Notes: a model not told the origin generated them from the letters alone. 64,000 nt of DNA from Soehngenia longivitae (GCF_004684055.1 NZ_SRIB01000010.1:1-64000); one strand, 5' to 3'; counted from the first letter of the stretch, positions 9,200 to 19,501 are shown. Made by a program: numbers and translations.

Positions 9200-10744
9200 C
9201 TATACAGGCAAATTGCCGTGTTTTTTGCTTGGCCTGTTTTCTCTCTTACTCTCAAGCATATCAAATGCGCTAATCAACCTTGGTCTAGTATGGCTTGGAA
9301 CTATTATATCATCGACAAATCCTCTTTGAGCAGCAATAGATGGATTCGCTACAGTATTCCTGTATTCCTCAATTTTTTCCATCCTTGTTTTTACAGGATC
9401 GCCAGAATTCGCAATTTCATTTTTAAATATTATATTAGCAGCACCATCTGGCCCCATTACTGCAATTTCAGCTGTTGGCCAAGCAAATACTTGATCTGCC
9501 CCTAGATCTTTGCTGCACATTGCAAGGTAAGCTCCACCATAAGCTTTTCTGATTATTAAGGTTACCTTTGGCACTGTCGCCTCTGAATAAGCATATAGCA
9601 TTTTAGCTCCGTGTCTTATTATTCCACCGTATTCTTGATTAGTGCCAGGTAAAAATCCAGGTACATCGACTAAATTTAGCAAAGGGATATTGTAGGCATC
9701 ACAAGTTCTTATAAATCTTCCAGCTTTATCAGATGCATTTATATCTAAGCATCCTGCCAGTACTTTTGGTTGATTTGCTATAACACCAATGGTCTTTCCA
9801 TTTAATCTTATAAAACCGGTAATTATATTCCCAGCATATAGAGGTTGTACCTCGAAAAATTCATTTTCGTCAGAAATCGATTTTATTATTTCTTTCATGT
9901 CATATGGTTTATTTGGATTTTCCGGTACTATATCATTTAACATCTCATCCGTACGATTTATGTCATCATCTGTTCTTACAACAGGTGGCATTTCTAAGTT
10001 ATTCGAAGGTAAATATGAGAGCAATTCTCTAACTCTCTTTATAGTATCTTCTTCTGTTTTATCCATAAAATGAGCAACTCCACTAGTTCTATTGTGTGTC
10101 ATTGCACCACCTAGTTCTTCTTGAGTGACCTCTTCACCTGTTACTGACTTTATTACTTGTGGCCCTGTAATAAACATCATACTCGTTTTTTCTGTCATGA
10201 AGATAAAATCAGTAAGAGCTGGTGAATACACTGCTCCTCCTGCACATGGTCCCATGATTACAGATATTTGTGGTATTACTCCAGATGCTATTGTATTTCT
10301 ATAGAATATTTTCCCATATCCCGATAATGCATCGACCCCTTCTTGAATTCTAGCACCACCCGAATCATTGAATCCAACTATAGGTGCCCCCATCTTTAGA
10401 GCCATGTCTTGAACTTTTACAATTTTATTTGCATGCATTTCACCTAAAGATCCACCAACAACTGTGAAATCTTGAGCATATACAAATACCAGTCTTCCAT
10501 CTACTGTACCGTATCCAGTGACAACTCCATCGGCAGGTGCATCTACGTTTTCCATGTCAAAATTCGTCGATCTGTGTTTAACAAATGCATCTATTTCTAT
10601 AAAACTATTTTCATCTAAAAGTAAATTGATTCTCTCACGTGCTGTTAATTTACCTGAGCTATGTTGTTTTTCTATCCTTTTAATTCCACCACCGAGTTTT
10701 ATTTTTTCTTTTTCTTTGATTAATTCATTTATTTTGTCATTCAT
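9200..10744 (-). CDS. mmdA: methylmalonyl-CoA decarboxylase, carboxyltransferase alpha subunit
   Basis: MmdA transfers the carboxyl group of methylmalonyl-CoA to biotin on MmdC. The 514-residue length and two crotonase-fold halves match acyl-CoA carboxyltransferases. The first half has [34 protein letters not shown] and [13 protein letters not shown]; the second has [26 protein letters not shown] and [21 protein letters not shown]. The same fold serves propionyl-CoA carboxylase, but no biotin carboxylase gene is present, and the MmdB, C and D partners make the Na+-pumping decarboxylase the better call. Confidence 0.95.
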   Translation of the reverse strand: MNDKINELIKEKEKIKLGGGIKRIEKQHSSGKLTARERINLLLDENSFIEIDAFVKHRSTNFDMENVDAPADGVVTGYGTVDGRLVFVYAQDFTVVGGSLGEMHANKIVKVQDMALKMGAPIVGFNDSGGARIQEGVDALSGYGKIFYRNTIASGVIPQISVIMGPCAGGAVYSPALTDFIFMTEKTSMMFITGPQVIKSVTGEEVTQEELGGAMTHNRTSGVAHFMDKTEEDTIKRVRELLSYLPSNNLEMPPVVRTDDDINRTDEMLNDIVPENPNKPYDMKEIIKSISDENEFFEVQPLYAGNIITGFIRLNGKTIGVIANQPKVLAGCLDINASDKAGRFIRTCDAYNIPLLNLVDVPGFLPGTNQEYGGIIRHGAKMLYAYSEATVPKVTLIIRKAYGGAYLAMCSKDLGADQVFAWPTAEIAVMGPDGAANIIFKNEIANSGDPVKTRMEKIEEYRNTVANPSIAAQRGFVDDIIVPSHTRPRLISAFDMLESKRENRPSKKHGNLPV

Positions 10745-10763
10745 TTTTATCCTCCTATAGAGA

Positions 10764-11165
10764 TTATTCTCTTTCGCTTATTTCTATTAGCACGCCATTT
10801 GTTGACTTTGGATGTAAAAATGCAATCTTTGCTCCACCTGCACCATATCTTGGTTTTTCGTCTATTAAACGAACTCCTTTGTCTTTTAATTCTTTTAGTG
10901 TTTGTTCAATGTCATCCACTCTAAAAGCAATATGTTGGATACCTTCTCCTTTTTTTTCAATAAATTTGGCTATTGGGCCTTCCTCATCAGTTGATTCTAA
11001 CAATTCTACTTCCGAGTCTCCTACAGGTAAAAATGCTACTTTTACTTTTTGTTCTTCAACTACTTCTCTCCCAGTACATTCAATTCCAAGAATTTGTTCA
11101 TAAAACTCTACTGCTTTTTCAATGTCCTTTACAGCTATCCCTATATGATCTATCTTTTTGACCAT
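10764..11165 (-). CDS. mce: methylmalonyl-CoA epimerase
   Basis: The epimerase interconverts (R)- and (S)-methylmalonyl-CoA, linking the mutase product to the decarboxylase. The 133 residues form two glyoxalase-like beta-alpha-beta-beta-beta units: [20 protein letters not shown] at 5-24 and [19 protein letters not shown] at about 76-94. Visible metal ligands are His in IDHIG, His in QHIAF, and Glu in VLIEISE at the C-terminus. It sits between meaB and mmdA. Confidence 0.95.
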   Translation of the reverse strand: MVKKIDHIGIAVKDIEKAVEFYEQILGIECTGREVVEEQKVKVAFLPVGDSEVELLESTDEEGPIAKFIEKKGEGIQHIAFRVDDIEQTLKELKDKGVRLIDEKPRYGAGGAKIAFLHPKSTNGVLIEISERE

Positions 11166-11180
11166 CTAAACCCTCCTAGC

Positions 11181-12116
11181 TCAGTTTAATAATAAATTTA
11201 AAAGCTCTTCTTTTGCACTATATGGATCAAGCTTTCTTTTATATACTTCGTTTACAATAGTATTTAAAAAATCATTCTCCACTGCTTTTTTCATGATTAA
11301 GTTAATCAGATCTTCTTTTGCTAAGTCTAATATTTCTTGTCTAGCATTGTTTATTCTTCTAATATCAAAATTTCCTGTTCTCATTTGATAATCTCTATGT
11401 TCAAATATAGCTTCTAAAAGAGTGTCAATGTCTTTATTTTTTATTGCTGATACTTTTATTACCTTAGGTCTAAAAGCTTTGCTATCATTTAAATCCAAAT
11501 TCATTTCTATCTCTAATTTCGTCTTGTCTGCCCCATCTAAATCAGATTTATTGATTGCAAAAACATCAGCTATCTCCATTGTACCAGCTTTTATCGCTTG
11601 TATGTCATCTCCCATATTGGGAACTAATACCATCAGAACTGTATCTGCCATTTTAACGATGTCTATCTCAGACTGACCTACGCCAACTGTTTCTACAAAG
11701 ATGTAGTCACAGCCAAAAATGTCTAATACTTTTATTGCACTAGAAGTAGCTTTGGATAGCCCTCCTAGATTGCCTCTAGTCCCCATGCTTCTAATAAAAA
11801 CGCCTTCATCTAAGCTTAAATCAGTCATTCTGATCCTATCCCCTAGTATTGCCCCTCCAGTGAAAGGGCTAGTTGGATCTATAGCAAGAATACCTATTTT
11901 TTTACCTGCTTCTCGAAGTTTTTTAGCCATTTTATCTGTCAATGTTGATTTTCCTGCTCCAGGCGAGCCTGTTACACCAATGATATAGGCCTTTCCTGTT
12001 TTATGATACAATTTCTTTAGAATTTCTTCAGCCTCTTTATCATTGTTTTCAAGCATAGATATAAGTCTTGCACAGGCTATCTTATCACCAGCTAAAAGCC
12101 TATCTTCAATGTTCAA
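11181..12116 (-). CDS. meaB: methylmalonyl-CoA mutase-associated GTPase MeaB
   Basis: MeaB is a G3E-family GTPase chaperone that gates adenosylcobalamin loading and protects the mutase. The 311 residues have the P-loop GVTGSPGAGKSTLTDK at about 48-63, the switch segment DPTSPFTGGAILGDRIRM, ETVGVGQSEID, and the NKSDLDGADK guanine-specificity region. A helical C-terminal arm supports dimerisation. The start is TTG (12116) after GGTGA. It lies 11 nt after the B12-binding subunit gene, as in many mutase operons. Confidence 0.95.
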   Translation of the reverse strand: MNIEDRLLAGDKIACARLISMLENNDKEAEEILKKLYHKTGKAYIIGVTGSPGAGKSTLTDKMAKKLREAGKKIGILAIDPTSPFTGGAILGDRIRMTDLSLDEGVFIRSMGTRGNLGGLSKATSSAIKVLDIFGCDYIFVETVGVGQSEIDIVKMADTVLMVLVPNMGDDIQAIKAGTMEIADVFAINKSDLDGADKTKLEIEMNLDLNDSKAFRPKVIKVSAIKNKDIDTLLEAIFEHRDYQMRTGNFDIRRINNARQEILDLAKEDLINLIMKKAVENDFLNTIVNEVYKRKLDPYSAKEELLNLLLN

Positions 12117-12127
12117 ATAATCACCGC

Positions 12128-12526
12128 CTATTGTCTTTTTACATGAGTTTTTATAAATTCGACAACATCTTTTGTGCTAGTACCTGGAGTAAATATTGCT
12201 TCTACACCAGTTTGGATTAAAAACGGAATATCATCTTCAGGAATTACTCCTCCTCCAACTATCAGTCTATCTGTCACTCCTCTTTCTCTCAATAGATTTA
12301 CAACCTTTGGAAATAAAGTGTTATGAGCTCCTGATAAAATACTCATTGCTACTACATCTACATCTTCTTGGATTGCTGCTTCCACAATTTGTTCAGGAGT
12401 CTGCCTTAACCCAGTATAAATAACTTCCATACCTGCATCTCTCAAAGCCCTAGCAATTACTTTTGCCCCTCTATCATGGCCATCTAAGCCTGGCTTAGCA
12501 ACCAAAACTCTTATAGGTCTTTCCAT
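12128..12526 (-). CDS. mcmA2: methylmalonyl-CoA mutase, B12-binding small subunit
   Basis: This 132-residue protein is a stand-alone B12-binding domain. It has the DxHxxG motif (D15, H17, G20 in GLDGHDRG), where His17 should replace dimethylbenzimidazole as the lower cobalt ligand, plus SILSGAH and [10 protein letters not shown] further on, matching the conserved SxL and GG elements. In this organism the mutase is therefore split into a catalytic chain and a cobalamin chain, the arrangement found in many Firmicutes and archaea. Confidence 0.95.
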   Translation of the reverse strand: MERPIRVLVAKPGLDGHDRGAKVIARALRDAGMEVIYTGLRQTPEQIVEAAIQEDVDVVAMSILSGAHNTLFPKVVNLLRERGVTDRLIVGGGVIPEDDIPFLIQTGVEAIFTPGTSTKDVVEFIKTHVKRQ

Positions 12527-12543
12527 TTGTTTCCCTCCTAATC

Positions 12544-14223
12544 TTATAAAATGACTGATTGTTCGTATTCTCCAAATACTTCTCTTAATGCCCCACAGAT
12601 TTCTCCTAATGTTGCATAGGCTTTTACCGCCTCTAAGATATAAGGCATTAAATTTTCATCTGTCCTAGCTTTTTGTGTCAAAATATCTATGGTCTCCTTT
12701 ACTCTTATATTGTCTCTTTCTTGACGTAATTTTTGTAATTTCTTCTTTTGTACAATTTCTACTTGTGGATCAACTTTTAATATAATTCTCTTTTGGTCTT
12801 CTTCAACTTTAAATTTATTGACTCCTACAACTATCCTCTCTCCACTTTCGATTTGCATCTGATATTTATAAGCAGAATTTTGAATTTCTTTTTGAATGTA
12901 ACCAGTTTCGATAGCTTTTGTCGCTCCACCTAAGTTGTCGATGTTTCTTATATATTCCATAGCTTCTTTTTCTATCTTGTCCGTTAAACTCTCTATATAA
13001 TATGAACCTGCTAATGGATCAATAGTTTCTGTTACTCCTGATTCATAAGCTACAATTTGTTGAGTCCTAAGTGCAATCATTACAGAATCTTCGGTTGGCA
13101 ATGCAAGAGCTTCATCTCTTGAATTTGTATGAAGAGATTGTGTTCCACCTAATACAGCTGCTAATGTTTGAATAGCAACTCTAACTATGTTGTTATCTGG
13201 CTGCTGAGCAGTTAAAGTAGACCCTGCAGTTTGCGTGTGGAATTTTAGTTGCATTGACTTTTCAGATTTAGCATTAAATCTTTCTTTCATTATCTTTGCC
13301 CAAAGTCGTCTTGCAGCTCTATATTTAGCAACTTCTTCAAGCAAATCATTGTGAGCATTAAAGAAAAATGAAAGCCTTGGTGCAAATTCATCCACTTCAA
13401 GACCAGCGTTTATAGCTGCTTCTACGTATGCTATCCCATCTGCCAATGTAAATGCTACTTCTTGTGCAGCAGTTGACCCTGCTTCTCTTATGTGATATCC
13501 ACTTATACTTATAGTATTCCATTGAGGTACGTGTTGTGAGCAGTACTCAAATATGTTTGTGATAAGTCTCATGGACTCTTCTGGTGGAAATATATATGTC
13601 CCACGTGCAATATACTCTTTTAATATATCATTTTGGATTGTACCTCTTAATTTGTCAGATGAAACTCCTTGCTTTTCTGCTACTGCTATGTACATTGCCA
13701 ACAGTACACTTGCAGGTGCATTTATAGTCATTGATGTGCTTACTTTATCTAAAGGTATTCCATCAAATAAAACTTCCATATCTTTTAATGAGTCGATCGC
13801 AACCCCAACTTTACCAACTTCGCCTTCACTAAGTGGATGATCTGAATCATATCCAATCTGAGTTGGAAGATCAAAAGCTACGCTCAAACCTGTTTGCCCT
13901 TGTTCTAGTAAGTATTTATATCTCTTATTTGATTCCTCTGCTGTAGCAAAACCTGCATATTGCCTCATCGTCCAGAGTCTTCCTCTATACATTGTCGGTT
14001 GAACTCCTCTTGTAAAAGGGTATTGCCCTGGATAGCCTATTTCTTCTTCGTAATCCATGTCTTTAGTATCTAATGGTGTATACAACCTTTTTACTTCAAC
14101 GCCTGAGCCTGTTGTAAATGTTTTCTTTCTTTCAGGAAATTTCTCAATTAGCTTCACGATTTTATTTTCTTCCCATTTCTGATAAGAAGATAATATTTTA
14201 TCATACTTATCTTTATCATACAT
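12544..14223 (-). CDS. mcmA1: methylmalonyl-CoA mutase, catalytic large subunit
   Basis: The large subunit isomerises succinyl-CoA and (R)-methylmalonyl-CoA by a radical mechanism with the B12 chain encoded next to it. The 559-residue TIM barrel shows [73 protein letters not shown] and [15 protein letters not shown], all typical of the family. The ATG at 14223, with GAGGGGG eight bases upstream, is chosen over an in-frame TTG at 14253 that would put that ribosome binding site inside the gene. It is the first gene of the eight-gene operon. Confidence 0.96.
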   Translation of the reverse strand: MYDKDKYDKILSSYQKWEENKIVKLIEKFPERKKTFTTGSGVEVKRLYTPLDTKDMDYEEEIGYPGQYPFTRGVQPTMYRGRLWTMRQYAGFATAEESNKRYKYLLEQGQTGLSVAFDLPTQIGYDSDHPLSEGEVGKVGVAIDSLKDMEVLFDGIPLDKVSTSMTINAPASVLLAMYIAVAEKQGVSSDKLRGTIQNDILKEYIARGTYIFPPEESMRLITNIFEYCSQHVPQWNTISISGYHIREAGSTAAQEVAFTLADGIAYVEAAINAGLEVDEFAPRLSFFFNAHNDLLEEVAKYRAARRLWAKIMKERFNAKSEKSMQLKFHTQTAGSTLTAQQPDNNIVRVAIQTLAAVLGGTQSLHTNSRDEALALPTEDSVMIALRTQQIVAYESGVTETIDPLAGSYYIESLTDKIEKEAMEYIRNIDNLGGATKAIETGYIQKEIQNSAYKYQMQIESGERIVVGVNKFKVEEDQKRIILKVDPQVEIVQKKKLQKLRQERDNIRVKETIDILTQKARTDENLMPYILEAVKAYATLGEICGALREVFGEYEQSVIL

Positions 14224-14258
14224 TTCATTGACCCCCTCGAATTTCTCTTTCAATTGCT

Positions 14259-14288
14259 ATTATATTAGAAAATGTAGCAATATTGCAA
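14259..14288 (-). promoter_or_regulatory. promoter of the methylmalonyl-CoA operon
   Basis: On the minus strand TATAAT (14259-14264) lies 18 nt downstream of TTGCAA (14283-14288). The -35 falls inside the right-hand arm, as transcribed, of a long inverted repeat, so a protein bound there would compete with RNA polymerase. Confidence 0.6.
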
Positions 14289-14336
14289 TATAAATTTCAA
14301 ATTATATTCAAAATGAAATTTATATTGCAATATTGC
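14277..14336. repeat. 23-bp perfect inverted repeat, candidate operator
   Basis: The arms at 14277-14299 and 14314-14336 are perfect reverse complements of 23 bp separated by 14 nt. Each arm contains GCAATATTGC, itself a palindrome. The element overlaps the -35 of the mcm promoter. It lacks a U tract on either strand, and the ftsH transcript already has a terminator, so an operator is more likely than a terminator. A small mobile element cannot be excluded. Confidence 0.7.
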
Positions 14337-14382
14337 CTTCCCCTTTTATATTTTATATCAAATCTCTCATCTATAAAAGCCT

Positions 14383-14418
14383 AAAAAAAACAGGAAATTA
14401 AATTTCTTTAATTTCCTG
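14383..14418 (-). terminator. ftsH terminator
   Basis: A 12-bp stem (CAGGAAATTAAA, arms 14391-14402 and 14407-14418) with a 4-nt loop is followed on the minus strand by eight U residues (14383-14390). The ftsH stop codon lies within the stem. Confidence 0.93.
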
Positions 14419-16222
14419 CTACTATAGCTTCAAATTCTTTTCCATCTATCGTTTCTTTTTCCATAAGTGTTTGCGCTAATCTATGCAATACATCGATATT
14501 GTCTTTTAATAAAGATTCTGCTTTATGATAAGCTCTATCGATTATATTTCGCATTTCTTTGTCTATTTCAGCAGCTACTTCTTCACTGTAATTTCTAGTT
14601 CTTCCAAGATCTCTTCCTAAAAAGACTTCATCGTTGTCATTTCCATAAGTCATAGGTCCAAGTCTTTCACTCATTCCATAGTGAGTTACCATATCTCTTG
14701 CAATTTTAGTAGCTCTTTCTATATCATTTTGCGCACCAGTGCTTATATCCTCAAGTATTAATGCTTCTGTTACCCTTCCACCTAATAATACTGCTAATCT
14801 ATCTTCCATTTCACCTTTTGTCATATAATTTCTATCCTCATCAGGTATATAGGCTGTAAATCCTCCTGCCATTCCTCTAGGAATTATAGTAACTAAGTGA
14901 ACAGGGTCTGTTCCTGGAATTAATTTAGAAGTCAAAGCGTGTCCAGCTTCATGATAAGCAGTAAGCCTTTTCTCTTTTGGGCTAATTACTTTGCTCTTTT
15001 TTGCTGGTCCTGCTTGTACTTTCAGTGAAGCTTCTTCAATCAAATGCATAGGTATTTCTTTTAAATTATACCTAGCAGTCAAAAGTGCAGCTTCGTTCAT
15101 TAAATTTTCCAGATCCGCTGGTGTGAATCCTGGTGTCCTCTTTGCTACCACCTTTAAGTCAACATCTTCTGCTAAAGGTTTATTTCTAGAGTGTATCTTT
15201 AAAATCGCTTCTCTTCCCTTTACATCAGGTAAGCCTACATAAATAGTTCTATCAAATCTACCTGGTCTAAGCAATGCAGGGTCAAGTATATCTGCTCTAT
15301 TAGTTGCGGCCATTACTATAATCCCTTCGTTTTTGCTAAAGCCATCCATTTCAACTAGAAGCTGATTAAGAGTTTGTTCTCTCTCGTCATGTCCTCCTCC
15401 TAGTCCTGCACCTCTTCTTCTTCCAACTGCATCTATCTCATCAATAAAAACAATACATGGAGCATTCTTTTTAGCTTGCTCAAATAAATCTCTGACTCTA
15501 CTAGCACCAACTCCGACAAACATTTCAACAAAATCCGAACCTGATATCGTGAAAAATGGAACTCCTGCCTCTCCTGCCACAGCTTTGCTAAGATATGTTT
15601 TACCTGTTCCGGGTGGCCCTACCATCAATACTCCTGTAGGTATTCTAGCTCCTATATCAATGTATTTCTTTGGATTTTTGAGAAAATCTACTATTTCTTG
15701 TAATTCTTCTTTCTCTTCTTCAAGCCCCGCAACATCATCAAAGGTGACAATTTTACCATCTTCTAATTTCTGCATTTTTGCACGGCTTTTACCAAAAGAC
15801 ATTACTCCTTTATTGCCTCCGCCCTGCGTTTGCTGCATCATTACCATCCAAAATACTCCAAATATGAGGAGTATAAAAATCGTTGGAAGCATTTCTATAT
15901 ACCAGGGAGTTGTTGGTATTTGCTCTGCATCGTATACGATTTTACCTTCATCAACTAATTCTTTGACATAGTCGTGATAAAAAGTAACCCTTGTCTCTTC
16001 AGGAAGAATAGCTGTGAATTTATTGCCATCATTAAGCTCTCCTTCTACTGTATTGCCAATTGATGTAATTTTATTGATACTCCCATCATTTAAATGTGTA
16101 ACTAACTCTGTAAAGCTTAATTCCACAGGTTTTTCTACATTTGTACCTAACATCCTTGTACTTAGCATAATCAATAATACTATTATTAAATAGATGCTTA
16201 TGCCTCTAAAAAATCTCTTCAA
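14408..16222 (-). CDS. ftsH: ATP-dependent zinc metalloprotease FtsH
   Basis: FtsH is a membrane-anchored AAA+ hexamer that unfolds and degrades membrane and regulatory proteins. The 604 residues show two N-terminal transmembrane helices (about 7-24 and 106-127) around an extracellular domain, Walker A GPPGTGKT near 202-209, Walker [16 protein letters not shown], the second-region-of-homology RPGRFDR, and the zinc motif HEAGH near 424. The start is TTG (16222) after GGGAG. It ends the tilS-hpt-ftsH run conserved in Firmicutes and has a strong terminator. Confidence 0.97.
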   Translation of the reverse strand: MKRFFRGISIYLIIVLLIMLSTRMLGTNVEKPVELSFTELVTHLNDGSINKITSIGNTVEGELNDGNKFTAILPEETRVTFYHDYVKELVDEGKIVYDAEQIPTTPWYIEMLPTIFILLIFGVFWMVMMQQTQGGGNKGVMSFGKSRAKMQKLEDGKIVTFDDVAGLEEEKEELQEIVDFLKNPKKYIDIGARIPTGVLMVGPPGTGKTYLSKAVAGEAGVPFFTISGSDFVEMFVGVGASRVRDLFEQAKKNAPCIVFIDEIDAVGRRRGAGLGGGHDEREQTLNQLLVEMDGFSKNEGIIVMAATNRADILDPALLRPGRFDRTIYVGLPDVKGREAILKIHSRNKPLAEDVDLKVVAKRTPGFTPADLENLMNEAALLTARYNLKEIPMHLIEEASLKVQAGPAKKSKVISPKEKRLTAYHEAGHALTSKLIPGTDPVHLVTIIPRGMAGGFTAYIPDEDRNYMTKGEMEDRLAVLLGGRVTEALILEDISTGAQNDIERATKIARDMVTHYGMSERLGPMTYGNDNDEVFLGRDLGRTRNYSEEVAAEIDKEMRNIIDRAYHKAESLLKDNIDVLHRLAQTLMEKETIDGKEFEAIVAGN

Positions 16223-16264
16223 ATTAAGTCTCCCTCCAGTTCATAATTAAGTCTATTAATATAT

Positions 16265-16804
16265 TTATTTATAATATTCTTCTTTTAATGCTGCAACAAA
16301 TGAATAATTTCTATATTTTTCATTAAAGTCTAGGCCATAACCGATGATGAATTCATCAGGTATAATAAACCCTTTATAGTCAACATCTATATCGACTTTT
16401 CTTCTCTCAGGTTTATCAAGCAATGTGCATATTTTAACACTTTTAGCGCCTCTTTTATTCAGTAATTCTTTTAAATATCCAAGAGTTAACCCTGTATCTA
16501 TGATATCTTCTACTATGATAATATCCTTTCCTTCTACACTAAAGTCTAAGTCCTTTATTATTCGAACTTCTCCTGTAGACATACTTGATTTGCCATAACT
16601 AGAAACAGCCATAAAATCAATGTGAATTGGTATTTTTAACTCTCTTATTAAATCTGACAAAAACACTACCGCTCCTTTTAAAATACCTACAACTACTGGC
16701 TCTTTACCTTGATAGTCTTTCGTTATTTGTTCTCCTAATTCCTTTACTCTCTTCTTAATTTGATCTTCAGTAACTAAAATTTCTTTAATTATTTGATCCT
16801 CCAC
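16265..16804 (-). CDS. hpt: hypoxanthine phosphoribosyltransferase
   Basis: Hpt salvages hypoxanthine and guanine to IMP and GMP with PRPP. The 179 residues include the PRPP loop IIVEDIIDTGLTLGYL near 95-110, the GILKGAVVFLSDLIREL region near 38-54 and the base-binding FIIPDEFIIGYGLDFNEKYRN segment near 145-165. The start is GTG with GGAGG seven bases upstream. It lies 15 nt downstream of tilS; the tilS-hpt pair is conserved, and in Bacillus the two proteins also regulate ftsH. Confidence 0.96.
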   Translation of the reverse strand: MEDQIIKEILVTEDQIKKRVKELGEQITKDYQGKEPVVVGILKGAVVFLSDLIRELKIPIHIDFMAVSSYGKSSMSTGEVRIIKDLDFSVEGKDIIIVEDIIDTGLTLGYLKELLNKRGAKSVKICTLLDKPERRKVDIDVDYKGFIIPDEFIIGYGLDFNEKYRNYSFVAALKEEYYK

Positions 16805-16819
16805 CCAAATACCTCCAAA

Positions 16820-18208
16820 TCAATATTTTTGGTACTGCATTTTTAATACCCTTTGAGTTCTATTTGTAATCTTAAAAATATCTGAAATATCATATCCTAT
16901 TATCCACAGAATATTATTGCTGTCACATACAAGAGGAATATTATCTCTTTCTTCTTGTGGTATCTTTTTATCTATAAAGTATTTTTTAAGCTTTTTCTTG
17001 CCACCTAACCCTAGTGGATAAAAGATATCACTCTCTCTTCTTGTTCTCAATGTAATTGGCCATTCTATTTTATCATAATCGAAATATTTTGTATTTATTA
17101 AATTGTATTTTATATCTTTTTGATCTATTTCTTCAATCATCAATTCTAGTCTGAGTTCTTCAATAATGTTTTTACCTATCGATAATTCCTTTTCTTTTAA
17201 TGCTGTTTCTTTTTGTTTATCTGCTAACTCTAAATGAAGATCGCCATAGGAAATTCTTGCTACTATGCCTTTAGCTATATTTAAACTCTTGCCTGTCATG
17301 TTTTTTCCTAATAGGTCAGCCACTAATTCAATGTGTTTTTGTTCAATGTCTATGATATCATCACACAGACAAAAGATCGCCTTTCTAATTATTCGATTTT
17401 TAATTGCTGGAACCTCTTTGTTTAAAGACGCGCCTTCAATGATTATACTATTATTGTCTATTTTTTTCACCAATAAATTATATTTTTTTTCGGCAATTTC
17501 ATCTAGCGCATCTGAATCAATTTGTGCATTTTTAGATAGCCTGTATAAACTATCTACTATATTTGGATTAAAATTATCTTCAATGTACGGGAAAAGTTCC
17601 AGTCTTATTTTATTTCTTTGATATATGGTTTCAACATTTGTATAGTCTTCAACATATTCTAGTCTATTTTCTATTAAGTATTCTTCAAGTTCATTTCTTT
17701 TCATGTTAAGTATTGGTCTTATTATATCTTGCGTTAAAAATTGCATACCCCTTAGTCCATCTATGCCAGTCCCTCTAATTATTCTTAACATTACTGTTTC
17801 AGCTTGGTCATTTTTGTTATGAGCTACTGCAATTTTTCCTCCTCCAATGTCATTCAATATCTTCCTAAAGAATCCATATCTAAGTATTCTACCAGCTTCC
17901 TCTGAAGAAATCTTCTTTTCTCTTGCATATCCATTCATGTCCACTTTTGTGCTGTAAAACGGTATATGGTATTTTTGAGATAGTTTTTCTACAAATTGTT
18001 CATCTCTATCCGCTTCATTTCCTCTTACCCCATGGTTAATATGTGCAACATAGAGGCTATAATCCATTACATCTGTTAGTCTGACCAATAAATCAAATAA
18101 TACTACAGAGTCAATGCCACCAGATATTCCTGCGACAATATTTTCTTTTGGGTTTATTAAATTGTATTTTATGACATTTTCATAAAATTTATCAAATAGA
18201 TCGTACAT
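16820..18208 (-). CDS. tilS: tRNA(Ile)-lysidine synthetase
   Basis: TilS attaches lysine to C34 of the tRNA-Ile that reads AUA, an essential modification, especially in an AT-rich genome. The 462 residues have the PP-loop VAGISGGIDSVVLFDLL near 25-41, the HINHGVRG motif, HNKNDQAETVMLRIIRGTG, and a C-terminal TilS domain with TRRESDIFYPLGLGGKKKLKKYFIDKKIP-type residues near 385-413. It begins after the yabR terminator with AAAAGGTGA as ribosome binding site. Confidence 0.96.
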   Translation of the reverse strand: MYDLFDKFYENVIKYNLINPKENIVAGISGGIDSVVLFDLLVRLTDVMDYSLYVAHINHGVRGNEADRDEQFVEKLSQKYHIPFYSTKVDMNGYAREKKISSEEAGRILRYGFFRKILNDIGGGKIAVAHNKNDQAETVMLRIIRGTGIDGLRGMQFLTQDIIRPILNMKRNELEEYLIENRLEYVEDYTNVETIYQRNKIRLELFPYIEDNFNPNIVDSLYRLSKNAQIDSDALDEIAEKKYNLLVKKIDNNSIIIEGASLNKEVPAIKNRIIRKAIFCLCDDIIDIEQKHIELVADLLGKNMTGKSLNIAKGIVARISYGDLHLELADKQKETALKEKELSIGKNIIEELRLELMIEEIDQKDIKYNLINTKYFDYDKIEWPITLRTRRESDIFYPLGLGGKKKLKKYFIDKKIPQEERDNIPLVCDSNNILWIIGYDISDIFKITNRTQRVLKMQYQKY

Positions 18209-18232
18209 AAAATCACCTTTTCTTAAATAAAC

Positions 18233-18254
18233 AAAAAACCGGGAAACCCGGTTT
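18233..18254 (-). terminator. terminator after yabR
   Basis: An 8-bp stem (AAACCGGG, 18236-18243, and CCCGGTTT, 18247-18254) with a 3-nt loop is followed on the minus strand by TTTG and TTT. It would end or attenuate transcription before tilS. Confidence 0.8.
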
Positions 18255-18256
18255 AA

Positions 18257-18673
18257 TTAATCACTATATCCTGCTTTTTTACTCCTCACTCCACTACTTT
18301 TTCTAGTATCCCTTGATTTCATTTGATCAAGCTTCTCGCTACTATCTTTTAAGTACATGTTTAACTTATCTTCAAACGATAAATTTTTCTGTCTTTCGTC
18401 AGACTTATGCCAGTCAATGTCTGCTGGTTTTGATGTCTTAGGTTTTGCTTGTCTAATAGACAGACTGATCTTCCCATCATTTGAGATTGATAAGACCTTT
18501 ACTTTGACTTTTTGGTCTTTTTTTAAATAATCTGATACTTTTTCTACGTATTCGTGTGAAACTTCAGAAATGTGTACCAAACCACTCTTTCCATCTGGTA
18601 GCTCCACAAAAGCTCCAAAACTAGTAATACCTGTTACAGTACCCTCAACTATTTCTCCTACAGATAGGGGCAT
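18257..18673 (-). CDS. yabR: S1-domain RNA-binding protein (YabR-like)
   Basis: A single S1 domain fills residues 1-75 (VGEIVEGTVTGITSFGAFVELPDGKSGLVHISEVS and VKVKVLSISNDGKISLSIRQA), followed by a charged, probably disordered tail of about 60 residues. Relatives bind RNA or ribosomes; the exact role is not established. It occupies the conserved place between divIC and tilS and has its own strong promoter and terminator, so it looks like a monocistronic gene inside the cluster. Confidence 0.9.
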   Translation of the reverse strand: MPLSVGEIVEGTVTGITSFGAFVELPDGKSGLVHISEVSHEYVEKVSDYLKKDQKVKVKVLSISNDGKISLSIRQAKPKTSKPADIDWHKSDERQKNLSFEDKLNMYLKDSSEKLDQMKSRDTRKSSGVRSKKAGYSD

Positions 18674-18711
18674 AAATTAATTCTTCCTCCTTAGATTAAT
18701 AATATACGTTA

Positions 18712-18740
18712 AGTATATATCAGGATTTATTAATTGTCAA
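18712..18740 (-). promoter_or_regulatory. yabR promoter
   Basis: On the minus strand TTGACA (18735-18740) and TATACT (18712-18717) are 17 nt apart, close to perfect SigA consensus. The rest of 18741-18867 shows no gene or RNA structure that I recognise. Confidence 0.85.
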
Positions 18741-18867
18741 TCTATTATCTTAAATCAACGTCTCTAATTGAAACACTAAGCTAAACAAGCGTTTAATATT
18801 AGCAAATATTGATTATTTTTCTTGTAATCAGATTTCTGTGTTGACTTAAATATTATTTTAGGTCTAA

Positions 18868-19197
18868 TCATTTGTTTAAAAAATCTTTTTCATCAATCTT
18901 ATTTTTATCAATATATATTATTTCTCTTGGTTTTACTAACCCGTATTCATCTCTTGCTACTTTCTCTACAAATGACAGAGTTCCGCTTTGTTTTATTTGA
19001 GCATCTAAGTCCGTGATCTCATTGTTTAATTCTGCTATTTCTGACTCTAATTTATTTTTTTGAAGCGTAAGTTCTTTTTGCATATTTTTTTGATTAAAAA
19101 AAGTTACAGTAGTGTATATGATCATCATTAGAATGAGTAGATGATGAATTCGGAATCCTTTTTTCTTAATCTTTTTTTTCCTTTTATTCTTAGACAT
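18868..19197 (-). CDS. divIC: septum formation initiator, FtsB/DivIC family
   Basis: This 109-residue bitopic protein has a very basic N-terminus (KNKRKKKIKKKGFR), one transmembrane helix at about 19-37, and a coiled coil at about 42-75 (KNKLESEIAELNNEITDLDAQIK) followed by the conserved YGLVKPREIIYI segment near 88-99. DivIC works with DivIB and FtsL at the division septum. The position between rqcP and yabR matches Bacillus and Clostridia. Confidence 0.92.
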   Translation of the reverse strand: MSKNKRKKKIKKKGFRIHHLLILMMIIYTTVTFFNQKNMQKELTLQKNKLESEIAELNNEITDLDAQIKQSGTLSFVEKVARDEYGLVKPREIIYIDKNKIDEKDFLNK

Positions 19198-19258
19198 ATA
19201 ATCACCACCAAAATATTATATATAGAATTATCTCACTTTTCTAAATTAATATCAATAT

Positions 19259-19501
19259 CTATTCTATTATTTTATACATTTCTGTTGCTTCAGCTTTAGA
19301 GACATTTTCTTTTGCGTTTAGTACCTCAATTTTCAAGTTTTTATTTCCAAATCGTATTTCTACTATATCATTAGGCTTCACTTCATCTCCAGCTTTCGCA
19401 GTTTTACCATTTATATAAACTCTACCACTATCACAAGCTTCTTTGGCTATTGTCCTTCTCTTTATTATCCTTGAGTCTTTAAGAAACTTATCAATTCTCA
19501 T
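19259..19501 (-). CDS. rqcP: S4-domain RNA-binding protein RqcP
   Basis: The 80 residues form an S4 RNA-binding domain (MRIDKFLKDSRIIKRRTIAK at 1-20, then VYINGKTAKAGDEVKPND). In Bacillus the homologue RqcP (YabO) acts with RqcH in ribosome-associated quality control, helping add alanine tails to stalled chains. It lies downstream of hup but after its terminator; GGGGTGA precedes the ATG. In many spore formers yabP and yabQ follow here; in this window divIC follows directly. Confidence 0.93.
   Translation of the reverse strand: MRIDKFLKDSRIIKRRTIAKEACDSGRVYINGKTAKAGDEVKPNDIVEIRFGNKNLKIEVLNAKENVSKAEATEMYKIIE

Noticed and set aside
14277-14336. Reading the 23-bp inverted repeat as an ftsH or mcm terminator
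   Set aside because: Neither strand has a U tract after the stem, the ftsH gene already has a 12-bp stem with eight U residues, and the repeat overlaps a promoter.
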